DNA from: Fibrobacter sp.
GTDB lineage: Bacteria > Fibrobacterota > Chitinivibrionia > Chitinivibrionales > Chitinispirillaceae
Direction of reading: 5' to 3'
NCBI GenBank assembly: GCA_012513915.1
Contig: JAAZBG010000226.1
Location: 1 to 44,324 of the forward strand
Length of the DNA: 44,324 nt
The notes under the pieces were generated by a model that had not been told where the DNA came from, did not search any database, and saw only the letters and a program-made list of their open reading frames with translations. Positions 7,132 through 15,991 of this stretch are shown here, one piece after another. Numbering within the stretch: the stretch's first letter is position 1; every line of letters starts with the position of its first letter. A program made the position numbers and the translations under genes.

Positions 7132-9138
7132 TTAAAAACCATACAATTGTGGATTTCTGTCAATAATCATTCTGGCGAGAACCTGAGGAACATATTCGCG
7201 GGTTTCTGTGGCCAGAATTGAACTTGTTCTGTATAAATACCAGAAATCACGATCCCGGATCGGGTCTTCCACAGCAGTTGTTAACGCTTTGCTGATTTTC
7301 TCTTCACCGGCGTTATATGCAGCCATCGCAAGAAGTGCACCCCGTCCATCACCAAACCTTAATAAAAGGCTCCGGAAGTAATCTGCCGCAGCAACAGTTG
7401 ATTTCCTCCAGTCAAGACGTTCATCAACAGTATCATTGATAACCAGATCAAAACGAATTCCTGTGCTCTCTATGAATTGCCACATACCGACCGCTCCTGC
7501 TGAACTCTTTGCATTAGTGTCAAGTAAACTTTCCTGCATGGCAACATATCCCAGAATGACCGGTACACTTTTCTGTTTAAAGATCGTTTCTATTTCAGGA
7601 AAAAACACTTTTCTTCTTTTTAGCAGTACTTCAGTTGATCTGCGCTTGTCTGTAGTAAAAAGAGTAATGTAGTATTTGACCCGTTCAAGCATATGCTGCG
7701 GAATAGAGTAGTTTTTTTCATTCAGTTCTGCCATGATCTCATCAAGAAAGACCTCGACAGTATCGGAATAAATTTTTTGCTGGTCTTTTAATTCAAGCTT
7801 TACTTTAACAGAATCAAATTGTTGCTGCACCTTTTGAAGTTTCCCGTAAAGTACTGCCAGTTTACTATTGTCGTTATCGTCCTGCATACGTGCTTTTTCG
7901 ATTAATTGATCAAATGAGGCAACCTGGTTTTTAAGCGAGCGTGCTTTTGAAAGCTGATGTTTGTAACTGAAGTAACCTGTTGCAAACCACACAATGCTTA
8001 TTAATAGTAAAGCGATTACTATCCCGAAAACTTTAAGGTACTTCCGTTTCATTGTTGTATAGGTATCAGTGACAGAAACAATCACCTGTTTCTGATGTTC
8101 AGGGATGTTTTTGTTGTTGAGTATTTTTTCACGGGTTCTGGGATTTTTAACTAATATATCCAGATCCTGGCTGCGCATTATTTGTTTTTGCAGTCGTGAT
8201 GATATTTCCATTGTGTTGTTTACATTAAAGGAACTATCAGGCTTGATACACTCGTTGTCCGGTGACACATCGAAAAGTCCGGCATCTATTGATATGTCCT
8301 GCGGTTTATTTGATGCTGCAGTATCGCTGATTGTATTGTCTGTCATTGTTCCGGTTGTTAAATCTGCAACTGATTCATGGTGATACCGGTTGTCGGTTTC
8401 GGGTGAGACATCAAAAAGATCAAAATCTTCTGATATCTCTTTTTGTACTTCAGAGTGATCACTTTGTAAAAAATCGGTTGTTTGTTCAGTTTGATCTGAT
8501 TTGTCTTCAACTGGATGTGAATTGCTTATATGGCTTGTATGGTCAGGTATAGTAACAACAGAATTTTTAGTCTCTGATTTCAGGTGTGCGATTGATAAGG
8601 AATTGTCATCAGGGATGTTTACCGGTTCATGACGGACTGTATCCTCAGGTACAAGATCATCTAAATCAAAGTCCTCTGATTCGGGTTCGACACTGAAAAG
8701 AATGCTGTCATGTAATGCATCGGCCCTGAATTCAGGCGGTACAGTATAAGTGACAGCATTTTTATTGGATGCGTGAGTTTCCTGCTCCGGATAGTGTGGT
8801 GACAGGTCATTGACAGGCTGGTGATCTTCAATGATAAGGCACAGTTGCGGGCCCTGAGCACCAAAACGTATGAAATCATTGTGTTTAATTTCGGTTTTAA
8901 TGACCTGTTCGTTATTAACAAAAACGTGGTTTGTACTATTAAGGTCTTCAATAAAGACCTGTGTACCGTCAATGACAATTTCTGCATGCCTGTTTGACAC
9001 ACGAAGATCATCAAGACCAATCTGAACAGTACAGGACGAATGACGGCCAAAGGTGTTTCTCTGGTTAACAAGTTCAAATTTCGGATTGTTACCATCCGGT
9101 GTAAGAATTTCGACAAAACATCTTTGGTGTTGACTCAT
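7132..9138 (-). CDS. FHA domain-transmembrane-lytic transglycosylase fusion, T6SS-associated
   Basis: The 668-residue protein has a phosphothreonine-binding FHA domain at residues 1-105 (FGRHSSCTVQI, RVSNRHAEI, LNSTNHVFVNN). A long acidic linker follows with a recurring LFDVSP/FDLDD motif (about residues 130-300), then one transmembrane helix at about 368-388 and a coiled coil at 390-440. The C-terminal SLT-type lytic transglycosylase domain spans about 500-668. Its catalytic glutamate is Glu536 in the AMQESLLD motif, followed by the family's SSAGAVGMWQF and AAYNAGEEKI blocks. The topology puts FHA in the cytoplasm and the murein-cleaving domain in the periplasm. The neighbours (Ser/Thr kinase and TssM) suggest that phosphorylation sensing is coupled to opening of peptidoglycan for T6SS assembly; that link is inference. 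Start has no strong Shine-Dalgarno. Confidence 0.88.
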   Translation of the reverse strand: MSQHQRCFVEILTPDGNNPKFELVNQRNTFGRHSSCTVQIGLDDLRVSNRHAEIVIDGTQVFIEDLNSTNHVFVNNEQVIKTEIKHNDFIRFGAQGPQLCLIIEDHQPVNDLSPHYPEQETHASNKNAVTYTVPPEFRADALHDSILFSVEPESEDFDLDDLVPEDTVRHEPVNIPDDNSLSIAHLKSETKNSVVTIPDHTSHISNSHPVEDKSDQTEQTTDFLQSDHSEVQKEISEDFDLFDVSPETDNRYHHESVADLTTGTMTDNTISDTAASNKPQDISIDAGLFDVSPDNECIKPDSSFNVNNTMEISSRLQKQIMRSQDLDILVKNPRTREKILNNKNIPEHQKQVIVSVTDTYTTMKRKYLKVFGIVIALLLISIVWFATGYFSYKHQLSKARSLKNQVASFDQLIEKARMQDDNDNSKLAVLYGKLQKVQQQFDSVKVKLELKDQQKIYSDTVEVFLDEIMAELNEKNYSIPQHMLERVKYYITLFTTDKRRSTEVLLKRRKVFFPEIETIFKQKSVPVILGYVAMQESLLDTNAKSSAGAVGMWQFIESTGIRFDLVINDTVDERLDWRKSTVAAADYFRSLLLRFGDGRGALLAMAAYNAGEEKISKALTTAVEDPIRDRDFWYLYRTSSILATETREYVPQVLARMIIDRNPQLYGF

Positions 9139-9372
9139 AATTCACAAAATAATTCAGGTAAATTATTGGGAAAAGAGATTGTTACTTGATTCAAAACAAT
9201 ACACTACGTATATTTGAAAAATTTGGTCTGACCAGCGCAGCTGATAGGGTGCATCCTGATTATCTGTGTTAAACAGGTCTGCAATTCAAGTGGAGAGCAC
9301 TTCTGAAAAATACCGGCTGTATACCATATCGTAGCCGTACATCAACTCATTAATCCTCACAGGTGATCTGTT

Positions 9373-12300
9373 ATGCTAAAAATTAAGGCTATACCACTAC
9401 CTCCAAAACGGGCAAAAATCGATAATAGTGGTAATCAGAAAAATCAGCAGATCAGGCAGGAATTTTTAGCTGCAATTAAAAGATTCCAGAAAGCCTGTGG
9501 AAGTGACTGGTTCAGAAGAAAACAATTGATCTACTCACGTCCCTGGTTTTTAGTGTGCGGTCCTGCAGGATCAGGAAAATCTACACTGATCAACAAAACC
9601 GGACTGAACTGTATTGCAACCTATCCTGATGACCCGGATGAAGAAATTCAGTGGCGATTTACCAATGATGCAGTCTGGATAGATATACCCGGAAGTATGA
9701 TTGCTGATTCTGCATCAGTGGAATTCCAAAGTTTTCTTCAGACGCTTGCATCGATACGGCGCCGGCGTCCCTTAGATGGTATTCTAATGGTTATAGATTG
9801 CGATTTATTACTCAATGCTGAATTACCGGGTATAAGGAATATTGGAGAATCGTTACGTAAACGAATTGATCAGATTATAAAATTGTGGGGAATAGAACTG
9901 CCGGTATATCATGTGTTTACAAATGCGGATAAAATAACCGGGTTTAATATGCTATTCAGTGATCCGCTTGGAAAATGGAATGAGCGGGTGTTAGGGACAA
10001 CGCTGGATGTAGCTGCTGCCGAACAAAAACTTAAAGAGATATTTCTTGAAGAACTCTCAATGCTTCTTGACTGGATAAAAGAGATTCAGGTCAAAATGCT
10101 TGCCCGTGACCATAATCAGTCCAACCGTAGATTGATTTGCCAGTTTCCTATAATGTTCGAATCCATGAGAGATAAACTTTCGTCATTGTTTTCCATATTG
10201 TTTAAAAACAATGAATTTACCGGAAAGCCTTTATTTGGCGGATTTTTCTTTACCAGTTGTCAAACCGGGGAACTGAAAATAAAGGATAGTGACAGCCGGA
10301 TTTTTGATGTCAGTAAAACGATCATCTCGCATCCTTTGAATCCCAATAAAAAGAAGGGATCAATCGGATATGAATCACCCATGGGTGCAGCAAATACGGT
10401 CACAACATTTTTCGCCACTCCGGTATTGACTAATGTAATACCAAAACATGTAGCTCCTATATCTTCTACCGAACAGAAATTCAGACAAAACGCGACATCA
10501 CTTTTCTGGAAAGCGGCTGTAGTACTACTTGTTATTATTGCAGTATCCTTTTTTGAGTGTGGAGCATCACATCATGTTCGTAAAATTGACAAAAAGGTTA
10601 GAACAGATTTTTCCGTACCTGTTTCGCACTCTCCTGAAGGCATAAAACAACTTGGTGGTTTATTACAACACTATAATAATTATAAGCAGTATGAAAAAAG
10701 ACCGACATTTTCGATGGTTATTACCAGATATAAAACAAAAAAGATGTCATCCACTATTAAAGATGCATTTTTGTCATCTGTTTTTAACACGATTGTGGTT
10801 CCATGTTCCAATGAATTGGTTGTTCAACAAAACAGAATGGTAAAATTAACGGAAAACAGTCCTGAAAACGATTTCATGAAATTAAAGCATTTGTTGCAGA
10901 CATATCTTGCCATTTCAGATTTAAACCGGAACCATCCAGGTGTCATTGACAAAGGTGTTGTAGTCCCTGTACTTCATAATATGGCACTAACCTCTATTTT
11001 CGGTTCAACTAATGTAAAAAGTGATCTTGACAGCATACTGAACAATGTAATAATTGCGTACGTTGGCGAAATGAAGAACAACAGGGAATCAAAATATAAA
11101 ATCAGCGCAGATACAATGCTTGTTGCCAGTGTGCAGGATAAATTAGTTAGAATGTTTGATGTAAATGCGGTATATGTGATGGCGCTCAATGACTTACTGG
11201 TATCATCAAAGAATCTGGAGCTTGTTGACATAATAGGCAAAGACATTCCGCTGAATCTGCATGCATCGATGACCCTGAATGAGGTGTATACGCCAACAGG
11301 GTGGAATGGGTACGTTCGCAAGAAATTTCATGAGGACAGTAATGTTCGCAAAAACATCGAGGATTGGGCAATTGGTAACAATAAGGGAGCGTATACTGAC
11401 ATTTTCAATGATCCCAAACAGCTCTATAATGGACTTGTAAAGAGGTATAGTGAAGATATCAGAATACAATGGCGTAATTTTTTGAATTCTGTTTCCATGG
11501 ACAGGTTTGGTTCATTTCAGACAGCACAGGAGCGTTTGCTTCAGTTAAGCGGGCCACAGTCGGATATTGCAAAACTGACAGGAAAGTTTGCCGACTGGTC
11601 GGGAAGCTTTATCAAATCCGATTCCGGAATCATTAATGAACCGGCTTTTCTGGAATTTACTGATGAAATGGCTTTTTTACGACCGTTTGTGGTTTCAAAT
11701 CTTCCTCAATATCAAAAACAATTTGAGGAGGTTGCAAAAGGTCTGGTAACAGCTTCAGAGGTGAATTCGATTCTGGGTGTATTTACCGGCCACGATAGTG
11801 ATCCGCTGCTACGGGCATACCAATATATTTATTCTTCGGTGCTTTTACCGCTGAGTAAGGATCAGAAGGGGTTTTTAGAGCACCTGATGATGGAACCGTA
11901 TAACCGTACCATCGAGTTATTGAAACCTGAACTTGCTAAAAATCTTTCAGCAAAGTGGCTGGATGTGTACAGGCTGTTTGATGCATCCCTCAATAGAATG
12001 TATCCGTTTGTTGACAATGACAGAGAGGCATCATTTGATGCTTCGATTGACTTTTTTAATCCGGTTTCCGGAATGTTCTGGAAGACAGTAAATGATTATT
12101 TCAGCCCCTACATTACAAAGGGTAATTCAAAATACGAATTACGCAATTCGGCAGCTTTAATTCCGATACGATTTTCACCATCATTTTTAAAATGTCTTAA
12201 TAAGGCTGATACTATTTCGCATATCTTTTTTAAGGATGGTAAGCGGAAAGTATGGAAGGTGTCAATACTGCCGCAGCAATCGAATAAGAAATTGAAAAAG

Positions 12301-12657
12301 GCGGATATTGCTTTAGGAAAAGTATTGATAAATCTGCTCACCGAGCCGGGTAAATCCCTGTGGTGGCCAGTTGAAGGAGAACAACAGGATTTACAGCTGG
12401 AACTTACCGATAGTTTAGACAGAAGTGGAAAAAAAATAATGCGTAGCCAATGGGGGCTTATGCGTCTTGTAAATAGCTCATGCAGTCAGACCGGTAATAA
12501 TTTTCGATCAGGTTTCAATGTGGAATTGAAAACGCAGAACAATGCTATAATTCATATTTCATTACCGGCACGTGTTACTGTTTCATCAACAGAACCGTGG
12601 CATCCGTTTTGTTATAATGCCCTGAAAGGTTTCTTTGTTCCGGATAATTTCTATTGA
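9373..12657 (+). CDS. tssM: TssM/IcmF-like T6SS membrane-complex ATPase
   Basis: The 1094-residue protein begins almost directly with the IcmF nucleotide-binding domain: Walker A GPAGSGKST at residues 63-71, an IDIPGSM switch-like segment, and FTNADKI as a guanine-specificity-like motif near 184. One strong transmembrane segment lies at about 377-395. The long C-terminal part (about 700 residues) is the predicted periplasmic portion, with the late beta-rich PWHPFC region. Family knowledge: TssM spans the inner membrane and bridges to TssJ, forming the T6SS membrane complex. Canonical TssM has a pair of N-terminal membrane helices before the nucleotide-binding domain; they are absent here. The start is supported by AGGTGA at 7 nt. 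The gene converges on the LamG gene with 13 bases between their stops. Confidence 0.82.
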   Translation: MLKIKAIPLPPKRAKIDNSGNQKNQQIRQEFLAAIKRFQKACGSDWFRRKQLIYSRPWFLVCGPAGSGKSTLINKTGLNCIATYPDDPDEEIQWRFTNDAVWIDIPGSMIADSASVEFQSFLQTLASIRRRRPLDGILMVIDCDLLLNAELPGIRNIGESLRKRIDQIIKLWGIELPVYHVFTNADKITGFNMLFSDPLGKWNERVLGTTLDVAAAEQKLKEIFLEELSMLLDWIKEIQVKMLARDHNQSNRRLICQFPIMFESMRDKLSSLFSILFKNNEFTGKPLFGGFFFTSCQTGELKIKDSDSRIFDVSKTIISHPLNPNKKKGSIGYESPMGAANTVTTFFATPVLTNVIPKHVAPISSTEQKFRQNATSLFWKAAVVLLVIIAVSFFECGASHHVRKIDKKVRTDFSVPVSHSPEGIKQLGGLLQHYNNYKQYEKRPTFSMVITRYKTKKMSSTIKDAFLSSVFNTIVVPCSNELVVQQNRMVKLTENSPENDFMKLKHLLQTYLAISDLNRNHPGVIDKGVVVPVLHNMALTSIFGSTNVKSDLDSILNNVIIAYVGEMKNNRESKYKISADTMLVASVQDKLVRMFDVNAVYVMALNDLLVSSKNLELVDIIGKDIPLNLHASMTLNEVYTPTGWNGYVRKKFHEDSNVRKNIEDWAIGNNKGAYTDIFNDPKQLYNGLVKRYSEDIRIQWRNFLNSVSMDRFGSFQTAQERLLQLSGPQSDIAKLTGKFADWSGSFIKSDSGIINEPAFLEFTDEMAFLRPFVVSNLPQYQKQFEEVAKGLVTASEVNSILGVFTGHDSDPLLRAYQYIYSSVLLPLSKDQKGFLEHLMMEPYNRTIELLKPELAKNLSAKWLDVYRLFDASLNRMYPFVDNDREASFDASIDFFNPVSGMFWKTVNDYFSPYITKGNSKYELRNSAALIPIRFSPSFLKCLNKADTISHIFFKDGKRKVWKVSILPQQSNKKLKKADIALGKVLINLLTEPGKSLWWPVEGEQQDLQLELTDSLDRSGKKIMRSQWGLMRLVNSSCSQTGNNFRSGFNVELKTQNNAIIHISLPARVTVSSTEPWHPFCYNALKGFFVPDNFY

Positions 12658-12670
12658 CAGAATCAACAAA

Positions 12671-14344
12671 TCAGCGCTTGTCAGCACGATTTTCAAACAT
12701 CACCAGTTTGTCATCACTACGCTGGTTCATATAGCACAGACGTATCCAGTCGGGCGAATTTGGTTTGCTGTAAATACGCATTTCGTCAATAATCCCGTTA
12801 AACCATTGAGCAGTTGATCCGGTTCGTTTACCAATGGAAATGTTGTCTGTGGTTATTTTTGCATCAGTCGAGTGCTTTACGTCGATTGATTCACTCATAA
12901 GAACGCCATCAACGTAGATCTTCTGTTTGGATCTGTCACGTATGCAGACAATAAATTGCCACTGTTTTTCTGCAGCGGGTGCATTAGAGCACTGCCAACC
13001 TGATTTCTGATGATACTCATAGAAACGCCAGGTGTTACTGCTGCTGATCTGTAAACCGTACTGGTGATGGCTTTTCGATATGACAGTATGGATCGCATTG
13101 TCAAGTTTTTCTGCATAAACCCATGCCGAGATTGTGTATTGTGCATTCTGGGTGAAATTGAGCTTGCCTGAGGCAGAATTGCACACAATCGCATAATTCG
13201 ATGTTCCATCAAACCAGCATGCCGGGCCGATTTGGCCATCAACAATTGTTTTCCTGGTCATGCCAATGTACTTTGCATCAAACCGGTTTTCCGTTGCGTC
13301 ATCAAGAAATATGCCATCTTTCGAGCCCATATGCCAGGATGCCTGAATTCCCAGTGTTGTGTCAAAGACGCCTGCGCTGTTTGTGTTAATTCTCTGTATA
13401 TCAGGATTCCCCCAGAGCATTGTAAAGTATTGTGTTGCATTATTTCCATAGACAGTATCAACGTTAACCCAGATCTCTGCTACCTTACAATTTCTATCCC
13501 AGCGTTCAATCTGGAATGGCATTGGTGTATTGTCTGGTTTGACAAAGCAGATATCGCTTCCATCGGATCTGGCGGAAGAAAAATCGAAGTTTGAACTATT
13601 GAGACGGACGAGTACTGGAAAACGTCTGATTGACACAGCGACATTGGCTCCGGAGTCAGTCGTGTTAAGGAAAATTTTCCCTGAATTCAACCATTGAGTT
13701 CTATTTTTAATTACTATGGTATCGATTATATTTGTTTTATAAGGTACTACCTTTACATTACTGATTATCTCATGAAGCTGCTGAGGTTGTGAGGTAACGG
13801 CCCTGATGGTATAACTTCCGGCAGGGATATTGTCGATTTTGAAATTGTTGGTATTTTTGTCAACTTTTTTAACGACATCCAGACCGTAGATCTGTACATA
13901 GACATCGGTTGAATCATCGATAACCGATGTGTCAATAACGCCGGTGATTTCACTTAGCTGGTCAAGAAAAACGATACCGTAATCTCTGAGGCTGTCACTA
14001 TTAGCCTCGCATTTCAGAAGTGCACCCTCACCGTTGTTATTACGAAAAAAAACAGAATAAAAGCCACACGCAAGGCTGTCGATGATAATAATGCCGTTTG
14101 AATCGGTCATCAGCTCACGGTATGGTTTGTAAAGAGCTGTGTTGGTGTCCATTACAAAGTTTGCGGGATGGATACGTGCGGGAATGTTTGCCGCAACCCT
14201 GCCATCAAGGTAGCGCACTGATGCGATGACACCATTGGTAGTCTCTGTTCCGGTGCCTGAACCGGCTGTAAGCGGTGATGTCGTACATAAAAAAAACGTA
14301 CAAATGAGAAATGATGCAAGCGTGCCTGCAAGAAACTTAATCAT
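12671..14344 (-). CDS. Secreted DUF2341 / LamG-domain protein
   Basis: The 557-residue protein starts with a hydrophobic export signal (residues 1-28; FFLCTT could be a weak lipobox). The region 30-115 resembles the carboxypeptidase-regulatory-like N-terminus seen in many Fibrobacter surface proteins (TNGVIASVRYLDGRVAANIP). A further small beta domain (about 120-215) comes next, then DUF2341 (about 225-315, including MPFQIERWD and FTMLWGNPDI). A concanavalin-like LamG domain fills about 335-545, with WHMGS, FDGTSNYAIV, YTISAWVYAE, IYVDG and WFNGIIDEMRIY. Such proteins are thought to bind carbohydrate or other surface ligands; no catalytic site is visible. The start codon overlaps the last 8 bases of the TIGR02147 regulator gene, so the two are co-translated. 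Confidence 0.85.
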   Translation of the reverse strand: MIKFLAGTLASFLICTFFLCTTSPLTAGSGTGTETTNGVIASVRYLDGRVAANIPARIHPANFVMDTNTALYKPYRELMTDSNGIIIIDSLACGFYSVFFRNNNGEGALLKCEANSDSLRDYGIVFLDQLSEITGVIDTSVIDDSTDVYVQIYGLDVVKKVDKNTNNFKIDNIPAGSYTIRAVTSQPQQLHEIISNVKVVPYKTNIIDTIVIKNRTQWLNSGKIFLNTTDSGANVAVSIRRFPVLVRLNSSNFDFSSARSDGSDICFVKPDNTPMPFQIERWDRNCKVAEIWVNVDTVYGNNATQYFTMLWGNPDIQRINTNSAGVFDTTLGIQASWHMGSKDGIFLDDATENRFDAKYIGMTRKTIVDGQIGPACWFDGTSNYAIVCNSASGKLNFTQNAQYTISAWVYAEKLDNAIHTVISKSHHQYGLQISSSNTWRFYEYHQKSGWQCSNAPAAEKQWQFIVCIRDRSKQKIYVDGVLMSESIDVKHSTDAKITTDNISIGKRTGSTAQWFNGIIDEMRIYSKPNSPDWIRLCYMNQRSDDKLVMFENRADKR

Positions 14345-15185
14345 TTCCCTGCACCAATTCTGTTTGATGTTCTCTTTTCTTTGAAACCGGAAAAACCTGA
14401 AAGTTCAACTGGTAGGCACAATCAACATGATTTTCTTTTTCTACTATTTCGAATATCTGGTGCCTGAATTGTTTTAGACCTTCACGTACTTTGTTAAATC
14501 CATCCTGTGACAAACTTATAGTCATAGTGGAAAAATCCCTCTCATCCCTGGGGATTTTCTCAAGGGCATCCTTTGCCAGAACAAGCATCTCCTCCTGATA
14601 TTGTCTGATTGCGATTGAATGCCAGGACTCTCCAGTAGTCATAAACCGTGATGTAACCTCGTAAAATCCGTCCTCATTTTTCCGGATCAGTTGCAGCTTC
14701 CCGAGAAGATCAATTGCTTTTTTTGCTTCGGATGCTTTTATTTGCGGTTGAACGGTTGCAGCAAGTTCATCATAGTTATCTTTGAATTTATGAAATGCAA
14801 GGATTTCCCGGATTGCTGAGTAGTACCATTTTTTATAAAACTCATAATTTTTCTCTTCTATTTTAACCGGAGATTTGTTGGTAAAGGGAAGAAGTTTTTC
14901 AAAATAGCCGGTCATTTCCTCATGAGTTTTTGCTTTGCAGAAGAGTGTCAGGAGTTCAAAGTACCGGGCTTCTTTTTTTGAAAGTTTCAGAAGGTCAACA
15001 AATTTCTGAACAGATTCCAGTGTGATGTTTTTTTTCCCCTGAAAAACTTTTACAAGATAACCGGGATCAATTCCGAGTCGCTGACTCATATACCTGTACG
15101 AGAAAAAACTCTGTTGTGCCTTTTTTTCTTTATAGTAATCCATCAGGTATTTATGATAATCATAATAATCAAATATATTCGGCAT
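14337..15185 (-). CDS. TIGR02147 family regulator-like protein
   Basis: The 282-residue protein matches the TIGR02147 family: it opens with IFDYYDYHKYLMDYYKEKK. A helix-turn-helix-like segment at about residues 30-65 follows (YMSQRLGIDPGYLVKVFQGK), then the ARYFELLTLFCKAKTHEE helix and a DUF4423-type C-terminal half with the SMTISLSQDGF-like TMTISLSQDGFNK block. The family is best known as a large set of paralogues in Fibrobacter and also occurs in Bdellovibrio; members are presumed transcription regulators of the downstream secreted protein gene, here the overlapping DUF2341/LamG gene. The expected ribosome-binding site is replaced by a run of nine G residues. Confidence 0.85.
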   Translation of the reverse strand: MPNIFDYYDYHKYLMDYYKEKKAQQSFFSYRYMSQRLGIDPGYLVKVFQGKKNITLESVQKFVDLLKLSKKEARYFELLTLFCKAKTHEEMTGYFEKLLPFTNKSPVKIEEKNYEFYKKWYYSAIREILAFHKFKDNYDELAATVQPQIKASEAKKAIDLLGKLQLIRKNEDGFYEVTSRFMTTGESWHSIAIRQYQEEMLVLAKDALEKIPRDERDFSTMTISLSQDGFNKVREGLKQFRHQIFEIVEKENHVDCAYQLNFQVFPVSKKREHQTELVQGND

Positions 15186-15199
15186 TAATTCCCCCCCCC
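15186..15199 (-). promoter_or_regulatory. G9 homopolymer as ribosome-binding site of the TIGR02147 gene
   Basis: On the minus strand nine consecutive G residues (15199 to 15191) are followed by AATTA and the ATG at 15185. The run occupies the Shine-Dalgarno position. Homopolymeric G tracts of this length are prone to slippage, so the spacing and strength of translation initiation could vary between cells. Confidence 0.65.
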
Positions 15200-15330
15200 G
15201 GATTTAGTTCGAATTTACATGCTTTGTCAATCCGATTCACCCCTGACAAAAACCAGTAGCAAATTTGAATACCAATAATATAAAGGGAAAAACTTCCAGT
15301 GTATGCACTTTAATAGTAAAAAAGAGTAAA

Positions 15331-15352
15331 TTGTTGACCATATGGTCAACAA
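15331..15352. promoter_or_regulatory. 22-bp perfect palindrome, operator candidate upstream of TIGR02147 gene
   Basis: The arms are TTGTTGACCAT and ATGGTCAACAA with no spacer. The site lies about 145 bp upstream of the TIGR02147 start codon. Its core TGACCA/TGGTCA reappears as a spaced pair about 95 bp further out, which favours a protein-binding role. Confidence 0.5.
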
Positions 15353-15444
15353 AATCAACATAGGAGTAGTATTGGTGCAAATAATTGTTCTTATATATTA
15401 ACGTTTTATGTATAATAAAAAACATTTGGCATGTACAGGCATGA

Positions 15445-15468
15445 TGACCACAGCAAATGAACTGGTCA
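15445..15468. promoter_or_regulatory. Spaced inverted repeat TGACCA-N12-TGGTCA, second operator candidate
   Basis: TGACCA at 15445-15450 and TGGTCA at 15463-15468 are inverted around a 12-bp spacer; the right half extends to TGGTCAAC, identical to the right half of the palindrome at 15331-15352. It could be a second binding site for the same dimer with different half-site spacing. Confidence 0.35.
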
Positions 15469-15991
15469 ACATGATACAGTTTAATGATGCTGCTAATATG
15501 CAAATAAAACTACTCCTGTTTTTTCACCTTTTTGTTGCGGTATTTAATAAATATTGCGATGCCTGGTAATCTATCCAGCAGTGTCAGATGCGGGGTGTTT
15601 ACGGTCTACCATCTGCTGCGAAACGCTTATATGTTACTTTACGTTTTTTAACCTTGCGATAAAATATCTCAGATTAGCACATTCAATTAATCGAAAAATC
15701 AATGGGTTGAAGTATATTTACAGCATATAGCAACCCGTTCCCGTCAATAACGACTTAAAATAGCTATTTAAATATTGTTTTTAAACATTAACGAAATGTA
15801 GTTTTCTGTAAATTGTAAAAGTATTTCCAAATGCTTTCCGGAGTATTATGGTTTCTGGAATCTGATAATAGTATACCGGATTTCTGTACTTTCAAGGCAC
15901 CACAACGGTTGTTAAACGTTTGTTGCTCGTTGCTGTGATGGTTTTCATTTGGATAATTCGTTTATTACCTGTTATTTAGGAGCTTAGAGAA

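Larger units (their letters stand above)
15200..15991. other. Long AT-rich intergenic region between TIGR02147 regulator and YchJ-like gene
   Basis: This stretch of about 790 bases holds two inverted repeats built on TGACCA/TGGTCA (listed separately), a 12-bp AAATAGCTATTT palindrome near 15757 and a CAGATG...CATCTG inverted pair near 15587-15616. It should also contain the promoters of both flanking genes. An open frame on the minus strand at 15237-15503 has no family resemblance and an odd composition, so I do not call it a gene. Confidence 0.4.

Noticed and set aside
15237..15503. 88-codon open frame on the minus strand in the long gap upstream of the TIGR02147 gene
   Set aside because: Composition is rich in His, Phe, Ile and Cys with no family resemblance, there is no ribosome-binding site, and it covers both palindromic operator candidates.
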